Made by a program: the position numbers and the translations under genes | The notes under the pieces: model-generated | What the model was told of the DNA's origin: nothing | The model's input: only the letters and a program-made list of their open reading frames with translations | Database searches by the model: none | Origin: Pantoea coffeiphila | GTDB taxonomy: Bacteria > Pseudomonadota > Gammaproteobacteria > Enterobacterales > Enterobacteriaceae | Direction of reading: 5' to 3' | Assembly (NCBI RefSeq): GCF_016909495.1 | Contig: NZ_JAFBFW010000003.1 | Span: 124,001-188,000, forward strand | DNA: 64,000 nt | In this document: positions 35,811 to 45,786 of the stretch, piece after piece | Position numbering within the stretch: the first letter of the stretch is position 1 | How the letters are laid out: each line of letters opens with the position of its first letter

Positions 35811-36578
35811 GTTTAACTCCACGATGATCGGTCCTGACAGACTGGAAGCGGCATCACCGAAAGCGGAACAAGAGCTGCCAGGTAGGCTCTTTCCGGACTG
35901 ACATAAAGGTCAAGGAAGTGTGACGACGGTCACATTATATCATCGGTTTTTAAAAGTTGAACGAAATTTACGCATGCCATAGCCGTTTTTTCCTCGCGGA
36001 AAGTGCCCTGTCGCTATGCGGCCTGCCGGGTTTTTCTTAATCGAAAAGAATGAAATTTATCACGGTGATTAAATTTGCCCATCGAAAAAGGCTTTTTCAC
36101 TTTGCAGAAAGGCAGTGAGTCAGCTAAAGCCGTGCGGTGAAAATCAGATCCATTTATTACTGGAGTTTTGTGGCTGTCATTTTCACGATTAAATATTCAT
36201 GACAACAATGATTAATCACTCTGATATGAATTTCTTTTTTCATTTTTTGAACAAGCGTCTTTTTCTAAATTGCAGAAAGTGGCGGGATTAGTCTTATTTC
36301 AACTGGTATGGTGAGTTTGGTAATTTATTGAAAATAAATAATTTATTGTTTTAAAATTTCAGAAAATAATCCTGGATTACAACGGTTTAAGAGGAATCTT
36401 AAGCCTGAAAAGTTGTACAGCTCGTCAATGCTATGTAGGATTTTCATCACCAATGATACGTCTCCCCATTTTCCCGAAACCCGAATTCGGGTGGGGATTC
36501 CTTCACCCTAAAAAATTAAATAAATAATAAACCCAACAATACACCTGTACGGATAAGTAAAATAATAAAGGAGTTGCC
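35811..36578. promoter_or_regulatory. Long AT-rich control region and leader of pgaABCD
   Basis: About 770 bp without a gene. The last 210 bp before pgaA hold GGA triplets at 36374, 36393, 36438, 36495, 36551 and 36570, the last one in the ribosome-binding site AAGGAG; GTACGGATA at 36548-36556 is close to a CsrA site. A perfect palindrome ACCCGAATTCGGGT lies at 36479-36492. In E. coli the pga leader is repressed by CsrA at several GGA sites, so similar control is plausible here. Confidence 0.55.
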
Positions 36579-39032
36579 GTGTTATTTTGTTGCTTTTCCA
36601 GGTTGAAATGCCGCCCACACCAGCGGAAAAAAACGGTCGCGTTATTACTGACATTCAGCACCCTGCCATCGCTGGCAGCGGCGCAGAATTATGACGCCCT
36701 GATCGTTGCCGCTCGCGAGGGGAACAATGCTCCTGCTCTGCGATTCTTCGACGGTGAAGCCGCACGACGAACGCTGAGTGCGAGTGAAATAGCCGATTGG
36801 TTGCAGATTGCCAACTGGGCCGGGAACGATCGTCAGGTGGTGGCCGTCTGGCAGCGTTACGATCGGCAGGTGACGCTGCCGGTTCGTGGCCTGCAGGCGG
36901 TGGCCGGTTCGCTGCGCAATCTGCACCAGTGGCAGCCATCGCTGGCGGTCTGGCAGCGGGTGCTGGTTCGCGAGCCGGGCAACGACGATTTGTACAGCGG
37001 TTATCTGATGACCCTGGCCGATGCCGGGCGCAGTGCGCAAGCCCTGCCGCTGGCGCAGCAGCGTGTCGCACAGGCTGCTAACGCGCGTCGCTGGCTCGAT
37101 CTCTCCTACGTTCAGTTTGCCGCCGGGAAAAAAGAGGATGCGCTACAGTCCGCCAGCCAGGCGGAATTGCGCTTCGCCAGCGATCGGCAGATTGAACAAA
37201 ACTACCTGAACGCGCTCTCCCTCAATCGGGTCAGCGGCCCGGCGCTGCTTCAGGCTTCGCGTGCAAACCCCGATGCGGCGCAGCTGCGCAGACTGCAGCG
37301 CGATGCCGCGGCGGAAAAAGTACGTATTGCCTTTGCGCCCAGCCGCTCGGAAGCGGAACGCTTTACCGTCGCCGATCGGGCGCTGGCCGAGTATCAGCCG
37401 CTGCTGGCGGCCTGGCAGCACGACCCTGCCGCTCATTCTGACTATCAGCAGGCGCGCATCGACAGATTGGGTGCGCTGGTGGCCCGCAGCCGGATGCAGG
37501 AAGCGGTGGATGAGTACCAGCGGCTGACGGCGGAAGGTACGGTGATCCCGACCTACGCCCGCCGCTGGGTGGCGGCCGCCTTCCTCTGGCTGCGCCAGCC
37601 GGATCGCGCGGTGGCGATTTATCAGTCGCTGTCGCCGGAAACCTCATCCAGCCCGCTCAGCCGCACCGAGCAGAGCGATCTGTTCTATGCGCTGGCGGAG
37701 GATGAGCAGCCCGATGCAGCACGTCGGCAGAGCGATCGGTTCGTTGCCTCCAGCCCGTATCTGCTCAATATTTTCGGTTCACCGGAACGGGTGCCTAACG
37801 ACGACTGGCTGGATGCGCAGCAGTTACAGGTTCAGTCGGCACTGCTGCATGACGATCTGCCTGCGGCACAGCAGCAGGCCGAACATCTGGCGCGCACCGC
37901 GCCGGGCAATCAGGGATTACAGATCGACGTAGCCAGCCTGTGGCTGACCCGCGGCTGGCCGCGCCGCGCCGAAGCCGAACTGAAGCGTGTTGAAAGCATG
38001 GAGCCGCGCAGCCTGGGGCTGGAAACGCAGCAGGGGCTGACCGCGCTGGAGCTGCAGGAGTGGCGGCAGGCCGACCTGCTGGCGGATGACGTGATCGAGC
38101 GCCAGCCGGAAAGCCGCAGCACGCAGCGGCTCGATCGCCTGCGTGATGTGCATCGTTACGCCGAGCTGCGCGTGCAGGGTGAACACGGCATCAACTCTGA
38201 CAGCCCGGTCAGCGGCGCTAACGATCTTTCCCTCGACGCGATGCTCTACAGTCCGCCCATCGAAGAGAACTGGCGGGTCTTCACCGGTCTGTCGTTTGCC
38301 GACAGCGAGTTCAGCGAAGGAAGGGGAATTAACCGCAGCGTACGCGGCGGCGTGGAGTACCGCGCGCGCGACAACTGGGCGGAAGCGGAGCTGAACGGCC
38401 AGCGCTATGGCAGCGGGCAGAAAATCGGTGCGCGGCTGTCGGGCTGGCACGATTTTAGCGACAGCTGGCGCATCGGCGGCAGCGCGGAGCGGCTGATGCG
38501 TGAAGCGCCGCTACAGGCACTGCGCAACGGCATCACCGTCAACGGCGGTAATCTCTGGGCGCGCTGGCGGCAGAGCGAACGCCGCGAATGGCAGGTCTCC
38601 GTCGCGCCGTCCTGGTTTTCGGACGGCAACAACCGCGTTGAGTGGTCGGTTGACGGCTCGGAGCGGCTGACCTCGGGCGCGCGCTATACCCTCGACTTCA
38701 CGCCGAATATCAGCGGCAGCCACAACAGCAAAACGGATACGCCGTACTACAGCCCGTCGCAGGATCTGGCGGTGGTGCCTGCGCTGAGCCTCGATCACCT
38801 GATGTATCGCCACTATCAGACCGAATGGAGTCAGCAGGTTGAGCTGGGTGCCGGTGCCTACTGGCAGCAGGGGCAGGGCAGCGGCGCGGTGACCACGGTC
38901 AGCTACGGCCAGCGGGTTCGCTGGAACGACGTGCTGGATACCGGCGTCAAGCTGACGTGGGATAAACGCCCCTATGACGGCGTCCGCGAGCAAAACCTTT
39001 CTGTTTCATTTGATATGAACTACCGATTCTGA
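36579..39032 (+). CDS. pgaA: Poly-beta-1,6-N-acetylglucosamine outer-membrane export protein PgaA
   Basis: 817 residues (E. coli 807). A signal peptide (KKTVALLLTFSTLPSLAAAQ) is followed by a periplasmic tetratricopeptide region of about 500 residues and a C-terminal 16-stranded beta-barrel pore ending in SVSFDMNYRF. The opening of the mature part, NYDALIVAAREGN, and the block APGNQGLQIDVASLWLTRGW are PgaA-specific. It exports partly deacetylated PNAG, the adhesin of biofilms. Start is GTG at 36579 with AAGGAG nine bases before. pgaB follows after 10 bp. Confidence 0.96.
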   Translation: MLFCCFSRLKCRPHQRKKTVALLLTFSTLPSLAAAQNYDALIVAAREGNNAPALRFFDGEAARRTLSASEIADWLQIANWAGNDRQVVAVWQRYDRQVTLPVRGLQAVAGSLRNLHQWQPSLAVWQRVLVREPGNDDLYSGYLMTLADAGRSAQALPLAQQRVAQAANARRWLDLSYVQFAAGKKEDALQSASQAELRFASDRQIEQNYLNALSLNRVSGPALLQASRANPDAAQLRRLQRDAAAEKVRIAFAPSRSEAERFTVADRALAEYQPLLAAWQHDPAAHSDYQQARIDRLGALVARSRMQEAVDEYQRLTAEGTVIPTYARRWVAAAFLWLRQPDRAVAIYQSLSPETSSSPLSRTEQSDLFYALAEDEQPDAARRQSDRFVASSPYLLNIFGSPERVPNDDWLDAQQLQVQSALLHDDLPAAQQQAEHLARTAPGNQGLQIDVASLWLTRGWPRRAEAELKRVESMEPRSLGLETQQGLTALELQEWRQADLLADDVIERQPESRSTQRLDRLRDVHRYAELRVQGEHGINSDSPVSGANDLSLDAMLYSPPIEENWRVFTGLSFADSEFSEGRGINRSVRGGVEYRARDNWAEAELNGQRYGSGQKIGARLSGWHDFSDSWRIGGSAERLMREAPLQALRNGITVNGGNLWARWRQSERREWQVSVAPSWFSDGNNRVEWSVDGSERLTSGARYTLDFTPNISGSHNSKTDTPYYSPSQDLAVVPALSLDHLMYRHYQTEWSQQVELGAGAYWQQGQGSGAVTTVSYGQRVRWNDVLDTGVKLTWDKRPYDGVREQNLSVSFDMNYRF

Positions 39033-39042
39033 GGATCAGACG

Positions 39043-41052
39043 ATGCGTTTGTTCATGCTTCTTCTATTGTTGCCTGTCGCGCTGCTGCTAAACGGATGCA
39101 GCCAGGCCGAGCGCCCGCGCTTTCTCTCTCCTGCTGACCGACAGCTGTCAGCGGCGGAAAAGCCGTGGCCGAAAAATCACTTTATTGTCCTCGCCTATCA
39201 CGACGTGGAGGATGAGTCCGCCGATCAGCGCTACCTGTCGGTGCGCAGCAGCGCGCTGAACGATCAGTTCGCCTGGCTGCGGGAAAACGGCTATCACCCG
39301 GTGTCGGTGGATGAGATCCTCACCGCCAAAGCCGGGGGGAAACCACTGCCGGAGAAGGCGGTGCTGCTCAGCTTCGACGACGGCTACAGCAGCTTTTATC
39401 GCCGCGTCTGGCCGCTGTTACAGGCGTACCGCTGGCACGCGGTGCTGGCCCCGGTGGGCAGCTGGATCGATACCCCCGCCGGGCAGCCGGTGAACTTTGG
39501 CGGGCTGATGACGCCGCGCGATCGCTTCACCACCTGGCAACAGATCGCCGAGATGTCCCGCTCCGGGCTGGTTGAAATCGGCGCGCACACCTGGGCCCAG
39601 CACGAGGGCGAGGTATCCAACCCGCAGGGCAACAGCGAGCCGTATGCGGTGAACCGCCGCTACGACCCCAAACAGCAGCGTTATGAAACCGGGGCCGAGT
39701 ACCGCCAGCGGGTGAATGCCGACGTGGAGAAAATCACCCAGCGTATTACCGAGGCCACCGGCAAAGCGCCGCGCGTCTGGGTCTGGCCTTACGGTGCCGC
39801 CGGCGGTGAAGCGCTGAGTATCGTGCGTCAGCACGGCTATCAGATGGCGATGACGCTGGATGACGGGCTGGCTTCCGTTGATGCGCTGGACAACGTGCCG
39901 CGCCTGCTGATTGCTAACAACCCCAGCCTGGAAAGCTTTGCCCGGCGGGTGGTTGAGGTGCAGGAAACCAGCGATATGCGGGTGATGCATGTCGATCTCG
40001 ACTACGTCTACGATGCCGATCCTAAGCAGCAGGCGCGCAATCTGGACAAGCTGATCCAGCGCGTGGCCGACTCCGGGGCGAACACCGTCTTCTTACAGGC
40101 CTTCGCCGATCCGGACGGCGACGGGCGGGTGCATGAGCTCTATTTCCCCAACCGCTGGCTGCCGGTACGCGAGGATCTGTTTAACCGCGTGGCGTGGCAG
40201 ATCGCCACCCGCACCAGCGCTGAGGTGTATGCCTGGATGCCGGTGCTGGCCTTCGATCTGGATAAATCGCTGCCGCGCGTGGAGAAAATCGATCTGAAAA
40301 CCGGGCAGACCCGGGTGGACCCGCAGCAGTATCAGCGCCTGTCGCCGTACAGCGCAGTGGCCCGCGATCGTATTCGCGAGATCTACCAGGATCTCGCCAG
40401 TCACGCGGTGTTCAGCGGGATCATCTACCACGATGACGCGGTGCTCGCCGATGATGAAGATGCCAGCCTGGATGCTATGCGCGCCTATCAGGCCGCCGGA
40501 TTCCCGGCGTCGATCGCCGAGATTCGTCGCGATCCTGCCACCTTCCAGCGCTGGACGCGCTTCAAGAGCCGCACGCTGATCGACTTCACCCGCCAGCTGA
40601 CCGCTGACGTGCGGGCTATTCGCGGGCCGCAGGTGAAAACCGCGCGCAATATCTTTGCCCTGCCGATCCTGGAACCGCAGAGCGAAGCGTGGTTTGCGCA
40701 GAATCTTGACGACTTCCTGCAGGCCTATGACTGGGTTGCGCCGATGGCGATGCCGCTGATGGAAAAAGTGCCGATGCCGGAAAGCAACGCCTGGCTGGAC
40801 AAGCTGGTGACCGAAGTGGGTCGCCGCCCCGGCGCGCTGAAGAAGACTGTCTTTGAGCTACAGTCCCGCGACTGGCGTCAGCCGGAACAGCACGGCGCTA
40901 TCCCGGCGGCACAGCTGGCAAGCTGGATGAAACAGCTGCAAACCAGCGGTGCGCAGAGCTTTGGCTACTACCCGGATGATTTCCTTAACGACAGCCCTGC
41001 GCTGAACGACATCCGTCCCGTGTTTTCATCAACCTGGTATCCGCTGCCATGA
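39043..41052 (+). CDS. pgaB: PNAG N-deacetylase lipoprotein PgaB
   Basis: 669 residues. A lipoprotein signal with the lipobox LLNGC (Cys19) places it in the outer membrane facing the periplasm. The N-terminal carbohydrate esterase 4 domain has the metal and catalytic residues in [12 protein letters not shown] (Asp112, Asp113) and GAHTWAQHE (His182, His187). The C-terminal half is the glycoside-hydrolase-like domain ([20 protein letters not shown] and [20 protein letters not shown]). It removes part of the N-acetyl groups, which is needed for export through PgaA. Overlaps pgaC by 4 bp. Confidence 0.96.
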   Translation: MRLFMLLLLLPVALLLNGCSQAERPRFLSPADRQLSAAEKPWPKNHFIVLAYHDVEDESADQRYLSVRSSALNDQFAWLRENGYHPVSVDEILTAKAGGKPLPEKAVLLSFDDGYSSFYRRVWPLLQAYRWHAVLAPVGSWIDTPAGQPVNFGGLMTPRDRFTTWQQIAEMSRSGLVEIGAHTWAQHEGEVSNPQGNSEPYAVNRRYDPKQQRYETGAEYRQRVNADVEKITQRITEATGKAPRVWVWPYGAAGGEALSIVRQHGYQMAMTLDDGLASVDALDNVPRLLIANNPSLESFARRVVEVQETSDMRVMHVDLDYVYDADPKQQARNLDKLIQRVADSGANTVFLQAFADPDGDGRVHELYFPNRWLPVREDLFNRVAWQIATRTSAEVYAWMPVLAFDLDKSLPRVEKIDLKTGQTRVDPQQYQRLSPYSAVARDRIREIYQDLASHAVFSGIIYHDDAVLADDEDASLDAMRAYQAAGFPASIAEIRRDPATFQRWTRFKSRTLIDFTRQLTADVRAIRGPQVKTARNIFALPILEPQSEAWFAQNLDDFLQAYDWVAPMAMPLMEKVPMPESNAWLDKLVTEVGRRPGALKKTVFELQSRDWRQPEQHGAIPAAQLASWMKQLQTSGAQSFGYYPDDFLNDSPALNDIRPVFSSTWYPLP

Positions 41053-42377
41053 TCGATCGTATTCTTGCCTTTCTGATGCTCTGCCTGGTGCTGAGCATAC
41101 CGTTCGGTATTACGGTGATTTATACCGGTGAAGTGATGCTGAACTTTGTTTTCTTCTGGCCGCTGTTTATGTCCGGCATCTGGATGACCGGCGGACTCTA
41201 TTTCTGGTTTTATCGTGAACGCCACTGGAAATGGGGGAAAGACGTCGCGGCCCCCGAGCTGGAAGGGAATCCGCTGATTTCGATTATTGTTCCCTGCTAC
41301 AACGAAGAGGCCAACGCCGAGGAGACGCTGCTGGCGGCACTGGGCCAGCGCTACAGCAATATCGAAGTGATCGCCGTTAACGACGGTTCCAAAGACAACA
41401 CCGCCGCCGTGCTGGATGCGATGGCCGTCAGCCACCCCAAACTGCGGGTGATCCACCTGGCGGCTAATCAGGGGAAAGCGATTGCACTACAGACCGGCGC
41501 CGCCGCCGCGCGCAGCGACTTCCTGGTGTGCATTGATGGCGACGCGCTGCTGGACAGGGACGCCGCCGCCTGGCTGGTGGCACCGCTGCTGAATAATCCG
41601 CGCGTGGGGGCGGTGACCGGTAATCCGCGTATCCGCACCCGCTCGACGCTGATTGGTCGAATTCAGGTGGGTGAGTTCTCCTCGATTATCGGCCTGATCA
41701 AGCGCACGCAGCGGGTTTACGGCCAGGTGTTTACCGTTTCCGGCGTGGTCGCCGCGTTTCGCCGCCGCGCGCTGGCGGAAATCGGCTACTGGAGCCCCGA
41801 CATGATCACCGAAGATATTGATATCAGCTGGAAGCTACAGCTGCGTCACTGGTCGGTGTTTTTTGAACCGCGCGCGCTGTGCTGGATACTGATGCCGGAA
41901 ACGCTGAAAGGCCTGTGGCGCCAGCGGCTGCGCTGGGCGCAGGGCGGAGCCGAGGTGTTCCTGAAAAATCTGCGTCATATCTGGTCGTGGGAGTATCGCC
42001 GGATGTGGACGCTGTTCTTTGAATTCAGCCTGTCAACCATCTGGGCCTTCACCTATGCGGTAAGCGTCATTCTGTTCCTGCTGGGGCTGGTGATGCCGAT
42101 CCCGGACAGCATCCGCGTTTACGACCTGTTCCCGCCGCAGTTTACCGGCATGGTGCTGGCGGTGACCTGTCTGCTGCAGTTTAGCGTCAGCCTGCTGATT
42201 GAACGCCGCTACGAGCCGCGTCTGGCCGGTTCTCTGTTCTGGGTCATCTGGTATCCGCTGGTCTACTGGATGCTCAGTCTGTTCACCACGCTGGTGGCGT
42301 TCCCTAAAGTGATGCTGCGCTCCAGAAAGCAGCGCGCCCGTTGGGAAAGCCCCGATCGCGGCATCGAAAAAGGATAA
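41049..42377 (+). CDS. pgaC: PNAG synthase glycosyltransferase PgaC
   Basis: 442 residues, an inner-membrane family-2 processive glycosyltransferase using UDP-GlcNAc. N- and C-terminal membrane helices surround the catalytic domain with [29 protein letters not shown], the D-x-D site CIDGDALLD, the TED motif [10 protein letters not shown] and the Q-x-x-R-W motif QRLRWAQGG. It needs PgaD and c-di-GMP for activity in E. coli. ATG overlaps the pgaB stop (ATGA), showing coupling. Identification is secure. Confidence 0.97.
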   Translation: MIDRILAFLMLCLVLSIPFGITVIYTGEVMLNFVFFWPLFMSGIWMTGGLYFWFYRERHWKWGKDVAAPELEGNPLISIIVPCYNEEANAEETLLAALGQRYSNIEVIAVNDGSKDNTAAVLDAMAVSHPKLRVIHLAANQGKAIALQTGAAAARSDFLVCIDGDALLDRDAAAWLVAPLLNNPRVGAVTGNPRIRTRSTLIGRIQVGEFSSIIGLIKRTQRVYGQVFTVSGVVAAFRRRALAEIGYWSPDMITEDIDISWKLQLRHWSVFFEPRALCWILMPETLKGLWRQRLRWAQGGAEVFLKNLRHIWSWEYRRMWTLFFEFSLSTIWAFTYAVSVILFLLGLVMPIPDSIRVYDLFPPQFTGMVLAVTCLLQFSVSLLIERRYEPRLAGSLFWVIWYPLVYWMLSLFTTLVAFPKVMLRSRKQRARWESPDRGIEKG

Positions 42378-42382
42378 TCACT

Positions 42383-42805
42383 ATGGCGAATCCGTTGATT
42401 TTCACCCCGCGCGGCTGGGTGCCGCGCGCTATCGATTTTGTGCTGACGCTGTTTGGCTGGGGCGGCTTTATCTGGCTGTTTACCACCGGGCTGCTCAAAG
42501 TCCTGCAAACCATGCCGTTCAGTGGCCCGCGTCCGCTGGTTTCCGGGCTGAGTACGCTGACGCTGTATATCGGCATCGGGCTGTTTAATGCGCTGCTGCT
42601 GATCGGCTGGGCCAAGTATAACCAGCTGCGTTTTCGCACTGAGCGCCGTCGGCGCAGGCCAGGACTGGAGCCGGTAGAGGTGGCACGCAGTTTTGACATC
42701 AGCCAGCAGGATGTCAGCCTGCTGAGCGGCAGCGATATGCTGCGGGTGTATCACGATAGCGACGGGCGTATCACGCAGGTCGAAGCGCTGCGGGAACCGG
42801 CCTGA
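42383..42805 (+). CDS. pgaD: PNAG synthase accessory protein PgaD
   Basis: 140 residues with two central membrane helices (VLTLFGWGGFIWLFTTGLLK and LTLYIGIGLFNALLLIGWAK) and a cytoplasmic tail (RRRRPGLEPVEVARSFDI). PgaD binds PgaC, and the complex responds to c-di-GMP. The ATG at 42383 is five bp after the pgaC stop with AAGGATAA before it; an in-frame start within pgaC is rejected. A diguanylate cyclase gene follows after 26 bp. Confidence 0.93.
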   Translation: MANPLIFTPRGWVPRAIDFVLTLFGWGGFIWLFTTGLLKVLQTMPFSGPRPLVSGLSTLTLYIGIGLFNALLLIGWAKYNQLRFRTERRRRRPGLEPVEVARSFDISQQDVSLLSGSDMLRVYHDSDGRITQVEALREPA

Positions 42806-42831
42806 GGGCCGCTTTCAGGGAGGACATAAAC

Positions 42832-43695
42832 ATGAATATTGATCGGGATGACAGCCTGCCTGCCGCTGCACCGTCGCGCACGCTGCCGACGCTGCGGAAA
42901 TCATTCCACCGCATCCATCTGATTATTGCGGCAGTTGCCCTGCTGGCGGGGCTGATTTCATTGCTGGCAATGGCGCTGGAAAAACCACATCAGGGCGGGC
43001 AGTTGCCTTTCTATCTATGGCCACTGTTGCTGCTGCTGAGCGTGGCGCTGTTGATCAGCGGGCTGATTGCCAGCTTCCTCACCCGGCGGCTAAATGCGGA
43101 ACTGGAGCGCTGGCATCATCACCTGACGCGCGAGAATGACACGCTTGCCCATCAGGCGCTGCACGACACGCTAACCGGTTTACCCAATCGCGCGGCGTTT
43201 TCCCATCAGCTGGAGAAACGCTGGTTGGATCTTCGGGAGCGTCAGCGCATCGCCGTACTGTTTATCGACGGCAACCGCTTCAAAGAGGTCAACGATCGGT
43301 TCGGCCATGCGGCGGGCGACAGGGTGCTGAGGGTTGTCGCTCAGCGGCTGCGGGCCCGGCTGCGTAAAGACGATCTGGTGGCGAGGCTCGGCGGCGACGA
43401 GTTTGCCATTCTGCTGACGTCGATCGAGCGCGAAGAGCAGGCGGCGCAGGTGGCGCGGGATATCACCGCCGAGATGCGGCAGCCTGTAAAACTGGGTGAC
43501 GGTACGCTATTACCTCAGACGCTGAGTATTGGCGTTGCCTTAGGCAAGCACCATCAGAGTACTGAGGTGCTGCTTGCCCAGGCTGACAGTGCGATGTATC
43601 AGATTAAACAGCGGGGCGGTGGCTGGTTCTTGTCCCCGTCGTTTTGGGAACTGACCCCCGGGGTGCCACCGGAGAGAGAGGCGGCACCTTACTGA
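42832..43695 (+). CDS. Membrane diguanylate cyclase (GGDEF), pga-linked
   Basis: 287 residues. Two membrane helices (about 27-48 and 59-82) precede a GGDEF domain with DTLTGLPNRAAF, LFIDGNRFKEVNDRFGHAAG and the active-site ARLGGDEFAIL. The RxxD inhibitory site is present five residues before GGDEF (RKDDL). It should make c-di-GMP from GTP and may directly activate the neighbouring PgaC/PgaD. GGGAGGA precedes the ATG and it lies 26 bp after pgaD, so it is likely part of the pga transcript, comparable in role to HmsT of Yersinia. It converges with soxS 10 bp away. Confidence 0.93.
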   Translation: MNIDRDDSLPAAAPSRTLPTLRKSFHRIHLIIAAVALLAGLISLLAMALEKPHQGGQLPFYLWPLLLLLSVALLISGLIASFLTRRLNAELERWHHHLTRENDTLAHQALHDTLTGLPNRAAFSHQLEKRWLDLRERQRIAVLFIDGNRFKEVNDRFGHAAGDRVLRVVAQRLRARLRKDDLVARLGGDEFAILLTSIEREEQAAQVARDITAEMRQPVKLGDGTLLPQTLSIGVALGKHHQSTEVLLAQADSAMYQIKQRGGGWFLSPSFWELTPGVPPEREAAPY

Positions 43696-43705
43696 CCCGG
43701 GTGGG

Positions 43706-44128
43706 TCAGTTGCAGACGGTGCTGACTTTACTGCTGCTGCGCGAGAAGCCGCTCATCGCAAAGTCGCTACAGTCGAAATTCCAGCTGCCGCGCTGGAGTG
43801 CCTGGCGACGCATGGTGTGGCGATAGGCGGTCGGCGTTTGCGAGAACTGACGGCGGAACACGCGGGAAAAAGTCTGCTGTGAGTCGTAGCCATACTGCAT
43901 GGCGATATCAAACACCGGGCGCTGGGTTTTCCGCAGTTCTTCTGCTGCCAGCGTCAGACGACGCTCGCGAATATAGCCCCCCAGCGTTTGCTTGGTCACG
44001 GTGCGGAACATGCGCTGCAGGTGCCATTTCGAATAGCCCGATTTGGCCGCCACTTCATCAATCGACAGCGTTTTATCAAGATTGCTTTCGATCCAGTCGG
44101 TAAGGGTGCGGATGATGTCATCATGCAT
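43706..44128 (-). CDS. soxS: Superoxide response regulator SoxS with C-terminal extension
   Basis: 140 residues. Residues 1-107 are a SoxS/MarA-type AraC activator with two helix-turn-helices (SIDEVAAKSGYSKWHLQRMF and FDIAMQYGYDSQQTFSRVFR). It activates oxidative stress and efflux genes when made. The usual SoxS ends near residue 107; here 33 further residues follow (from RQALQRGSWNFDCSDFAMSG, Ser-rich end). The ATG at 44128 matches the family N-terminus; the frame is open farther upstream but lies in the leader. Transcription starts from the divergent soxR-soxS region under SoxR control. Confidence 0.93.
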   Translation of the reverse strand: MHDDIIRTLTDWIESNLDKTLSIDEVAAKSGYSKWHLQRMFRTVTKQTLGGYIRERRLTLAAEELRKTQRPVFDIAMQYGYDSQQTFSRVFRRQFSQTPTAYRHTMRRQALQRGSWNFDCSDFAMSGFSRSSSKVSTVCN

Positions 44129-44244
44129 ACATTTTTCTCCCTGGTTCTGCGTCAAATCTGGCCGCCATAACAACTGACGTATCAGAAACGGATGGGCACG
44201 ATGGAACACGCATCTCGCCCTTTCAATGGAGGCTGAGTATAATT

Positions 44245-44262
44245 CCTCAAGTTAACTTGAGG
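44245..44262. promoter_or_regulatory. SoxR box
   Basis: CCTCAAGTTAACTTGAGG, a perfect 18 bp palindrome identical to the classical SoxR operator, between soxS and soxR. Confidence 0.93.
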
Positions 44263-44273
44263 TAAAGAGCTAA

Positions 44274-44741
44274 ATGAAAAAAAGCGGCAACTCCCCCAAC
44301 AAGCGTGAACTGACCCCAGGCGACGTGGCGCAGCGCTGCGGTGTCGCAGTTTCTGCGCTGCATTTCTATGAAAGCAAAGGATTAATCAGCAGCCATCGCA
44401 ACGCAGGGAATCAGCGCCGTTACACGCGAGACGTGCTGCGCCGGGTAGCGATTATCAAAATTGCCCAGCGCATCGGTATTCCGCTGGCGACAATCGGCGA
44501 CAACTTAATGCAGTTTCCGCCGGGAAAACGCATGTCACCAAGAGAGTGGGCGGTGCTGTCGAAGCAGTGGCGCGACGAGCTGGATAGCCGTATCGAAATG
44601 CTCACCCACCTGCGTGACGATCTGGATGGCTGCATCGGCTGCGGCTGCCTTTCGATGGAGGACTGCCCGCTGCGTAACCCGAATGACCGACTGAGCGAAC
44701 AGGGGACCGGTGCGATCCTGCTGGATGTGAAAAGCAGCTGA
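44274..44741 (+). CDS. soxR: Redox-sensing MerR-family regulator SoxR
   Basis: 155 residues. The MerR helix-turn-helix ([20 protein letters not shown]) and the 2Fe-2S cluster motif CIGCGC....C with Cys120, 123, 125 and 131 are intact. It senses redox-cycling compounds and activates soxS through the box at 44245-44262, which lies 12 bp before its own start. Divergent from soxS as in E. coli. GST follows after 41 bp in the same direction. Identification is secure. Confidence 0.97.
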   Translation: MKKSGNSPNKRELTPGDVAQRCGVAVSALHFYESKGLISSHRNAGNQRRYTRDVLRRVAIIKIAQRIGIPLATIGDNLMQFPPGKRMSPREWAVLSKQWRDELDSRIEMLTHLRDDLDGCIGCGCLSMEDCPLRNPNDRLSEQGTGAILLDVKSS

Positions 44742-44782
44742 GCTAAATCTATACTTCAGGTTTGGCGTTGACAGGAGCGAGC

Positions 44783-45445
44783 ATGATCACCGTACATCAT
44801 CTGAACAACTCCCGTTCGCAGCGCGTACTGTGGCTGCTGGAAGAGCTGGACGTGCCTTATCAAATCAAACGCTATCAGCGTGAACCCAGCATGCTGGCCC
44901 CCGAGGCGCTGAAAAAAATCCATCCGTTGGGCAAATCTCCGGTTATCACCGACGGAAACCGGGTGATTGCCGAGTCCGGCGCGATCCTGGAATATCTTGA
45001 ATCGCGCTATGACGACGAAGAAAGGCTGACCTTGATTGAAGAAGAGGAGCAGCTGCAATCGCGCTACTGGCTGCACTACGCCGAAGGATCGCTGATGCCG
45101 CTGCTGGTAATGAAACTGATATTCAGTCGGATGGGCCAGGCGCCGGTGCCCTGGCTACTCAGGCCGATTGGCAGCGCGTTTGGCAAAGGGGTGCAGAAAG
45201 CGTATCTGGACAAGCAGCTGGCCACCCATCGGCAGTTCATCGAGCAGCACCTGGCGCAGCATGCGTGGTTTGCCGGTAGCCGCTTCAGCATTGCTGACGT
45301 GCAGATGAGTTTTCCGCTGCTGGCGCTGACCGCGCGCGGTGGTCGTGCAGACAGCCCGGCGATTCAAAACTGGCTGGATAAAATTCAGCATCGCGGTGCC
45401 TGGCAGCGTGCGATGCAAAAGGGCGGCGAAATTACGCTCTCCTGA
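44783..45445 (+). CDS. Glutathione S-transferase
   Basis: 220 residues with an N-terminal thioredoxin fold (ITVHHLNNSRSQRVLWLLEE, then NRVIAESGAILEYLESRY) and an all-helical C-terminal domain (FSIADVQMSFPLL). It conjugates or reduces electrophiles with glutathione in the cytoplasm; position next to soxR suggests an oxidative or xenobiotic stress role, though membership in the SoxS regulon is not shown. ATG 44783 has AGGAG at a normal distance; the in-frame TTG/GTG start upstream is rejected. The specific substrate is unknown. Confidence 0.9.
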   Translation: MITVHHLNNSRSQRVLWLLEELDVPYQIKRYQREPSMLAPEALKKIHPLGKSPVITDGNRVIAESGAILEYLESRYDDEERLTLIEEEEQLQSRYWLHYAEGSLMPLLVMKLIFSRMGQAPVPWLLRPIGSAFGKGVQKAYLDKQLATHRQFIEQHLAQHAWFAGSRFSIADVQMSFPLLALTARGGRADSPAIQNWLDKIQHRGAWQRAMQKGGEITLS

Positions 45446-45786
45446 CGGATTTTCGCTGCTTTCACCTGTTCATAAGAAAGCGCTATTTTTGCCGTGCTGT
45501 GTATCTCTATAAAGTTTCTCTTAGCTCGAGATTCGCGTTGAATCACCGAGTTGCTGATTATGGAATAAATAAAGATAACCGTGAACAGGTGTTGAAAACA
45601 GACCGTTAAACGCTGGATAATCGTTTGCCTTTTAATTAAGCATCTAAATTACGCGGTTATAAACACGAAAAAAGGAAACCTTATTCTTTTTATCGTGAAT
45701 ATTGCACCGGAGACGCAAACGTTTACGTCCATTTGCTTCAACGGTGCCACGCAGCAATAGTTCATAAGAAATTTCAGGGGATTACT
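45446..45786. other. Intergenic region before ghxP
   Basis: About 340 bp, AT-rich in the middle, with no gene seen. The PurR box at 45713-45728 is the only recognisable site. The E. coli sRNA RyjA region lies nearby in that genome but I cannot identify it here. Confidence 0.45.
45713..45728. promoter_or_regulatory. PurR box of ghxP
   Basis: ACGCAAACGTTTACGT matches the PurR consensus ACGCAAACGTTTGCGT at 15 of 16 positions, 59 bp before the ghxP start. Purine repression fits the transporter's role. Confidence 0.82.

Noticed and set aside
35529..35822. GTG start of yjcB at 35822
   Set aside because: The ATG at 35810 has GGAG at normal spacing and matches the YjcB N-terminus.
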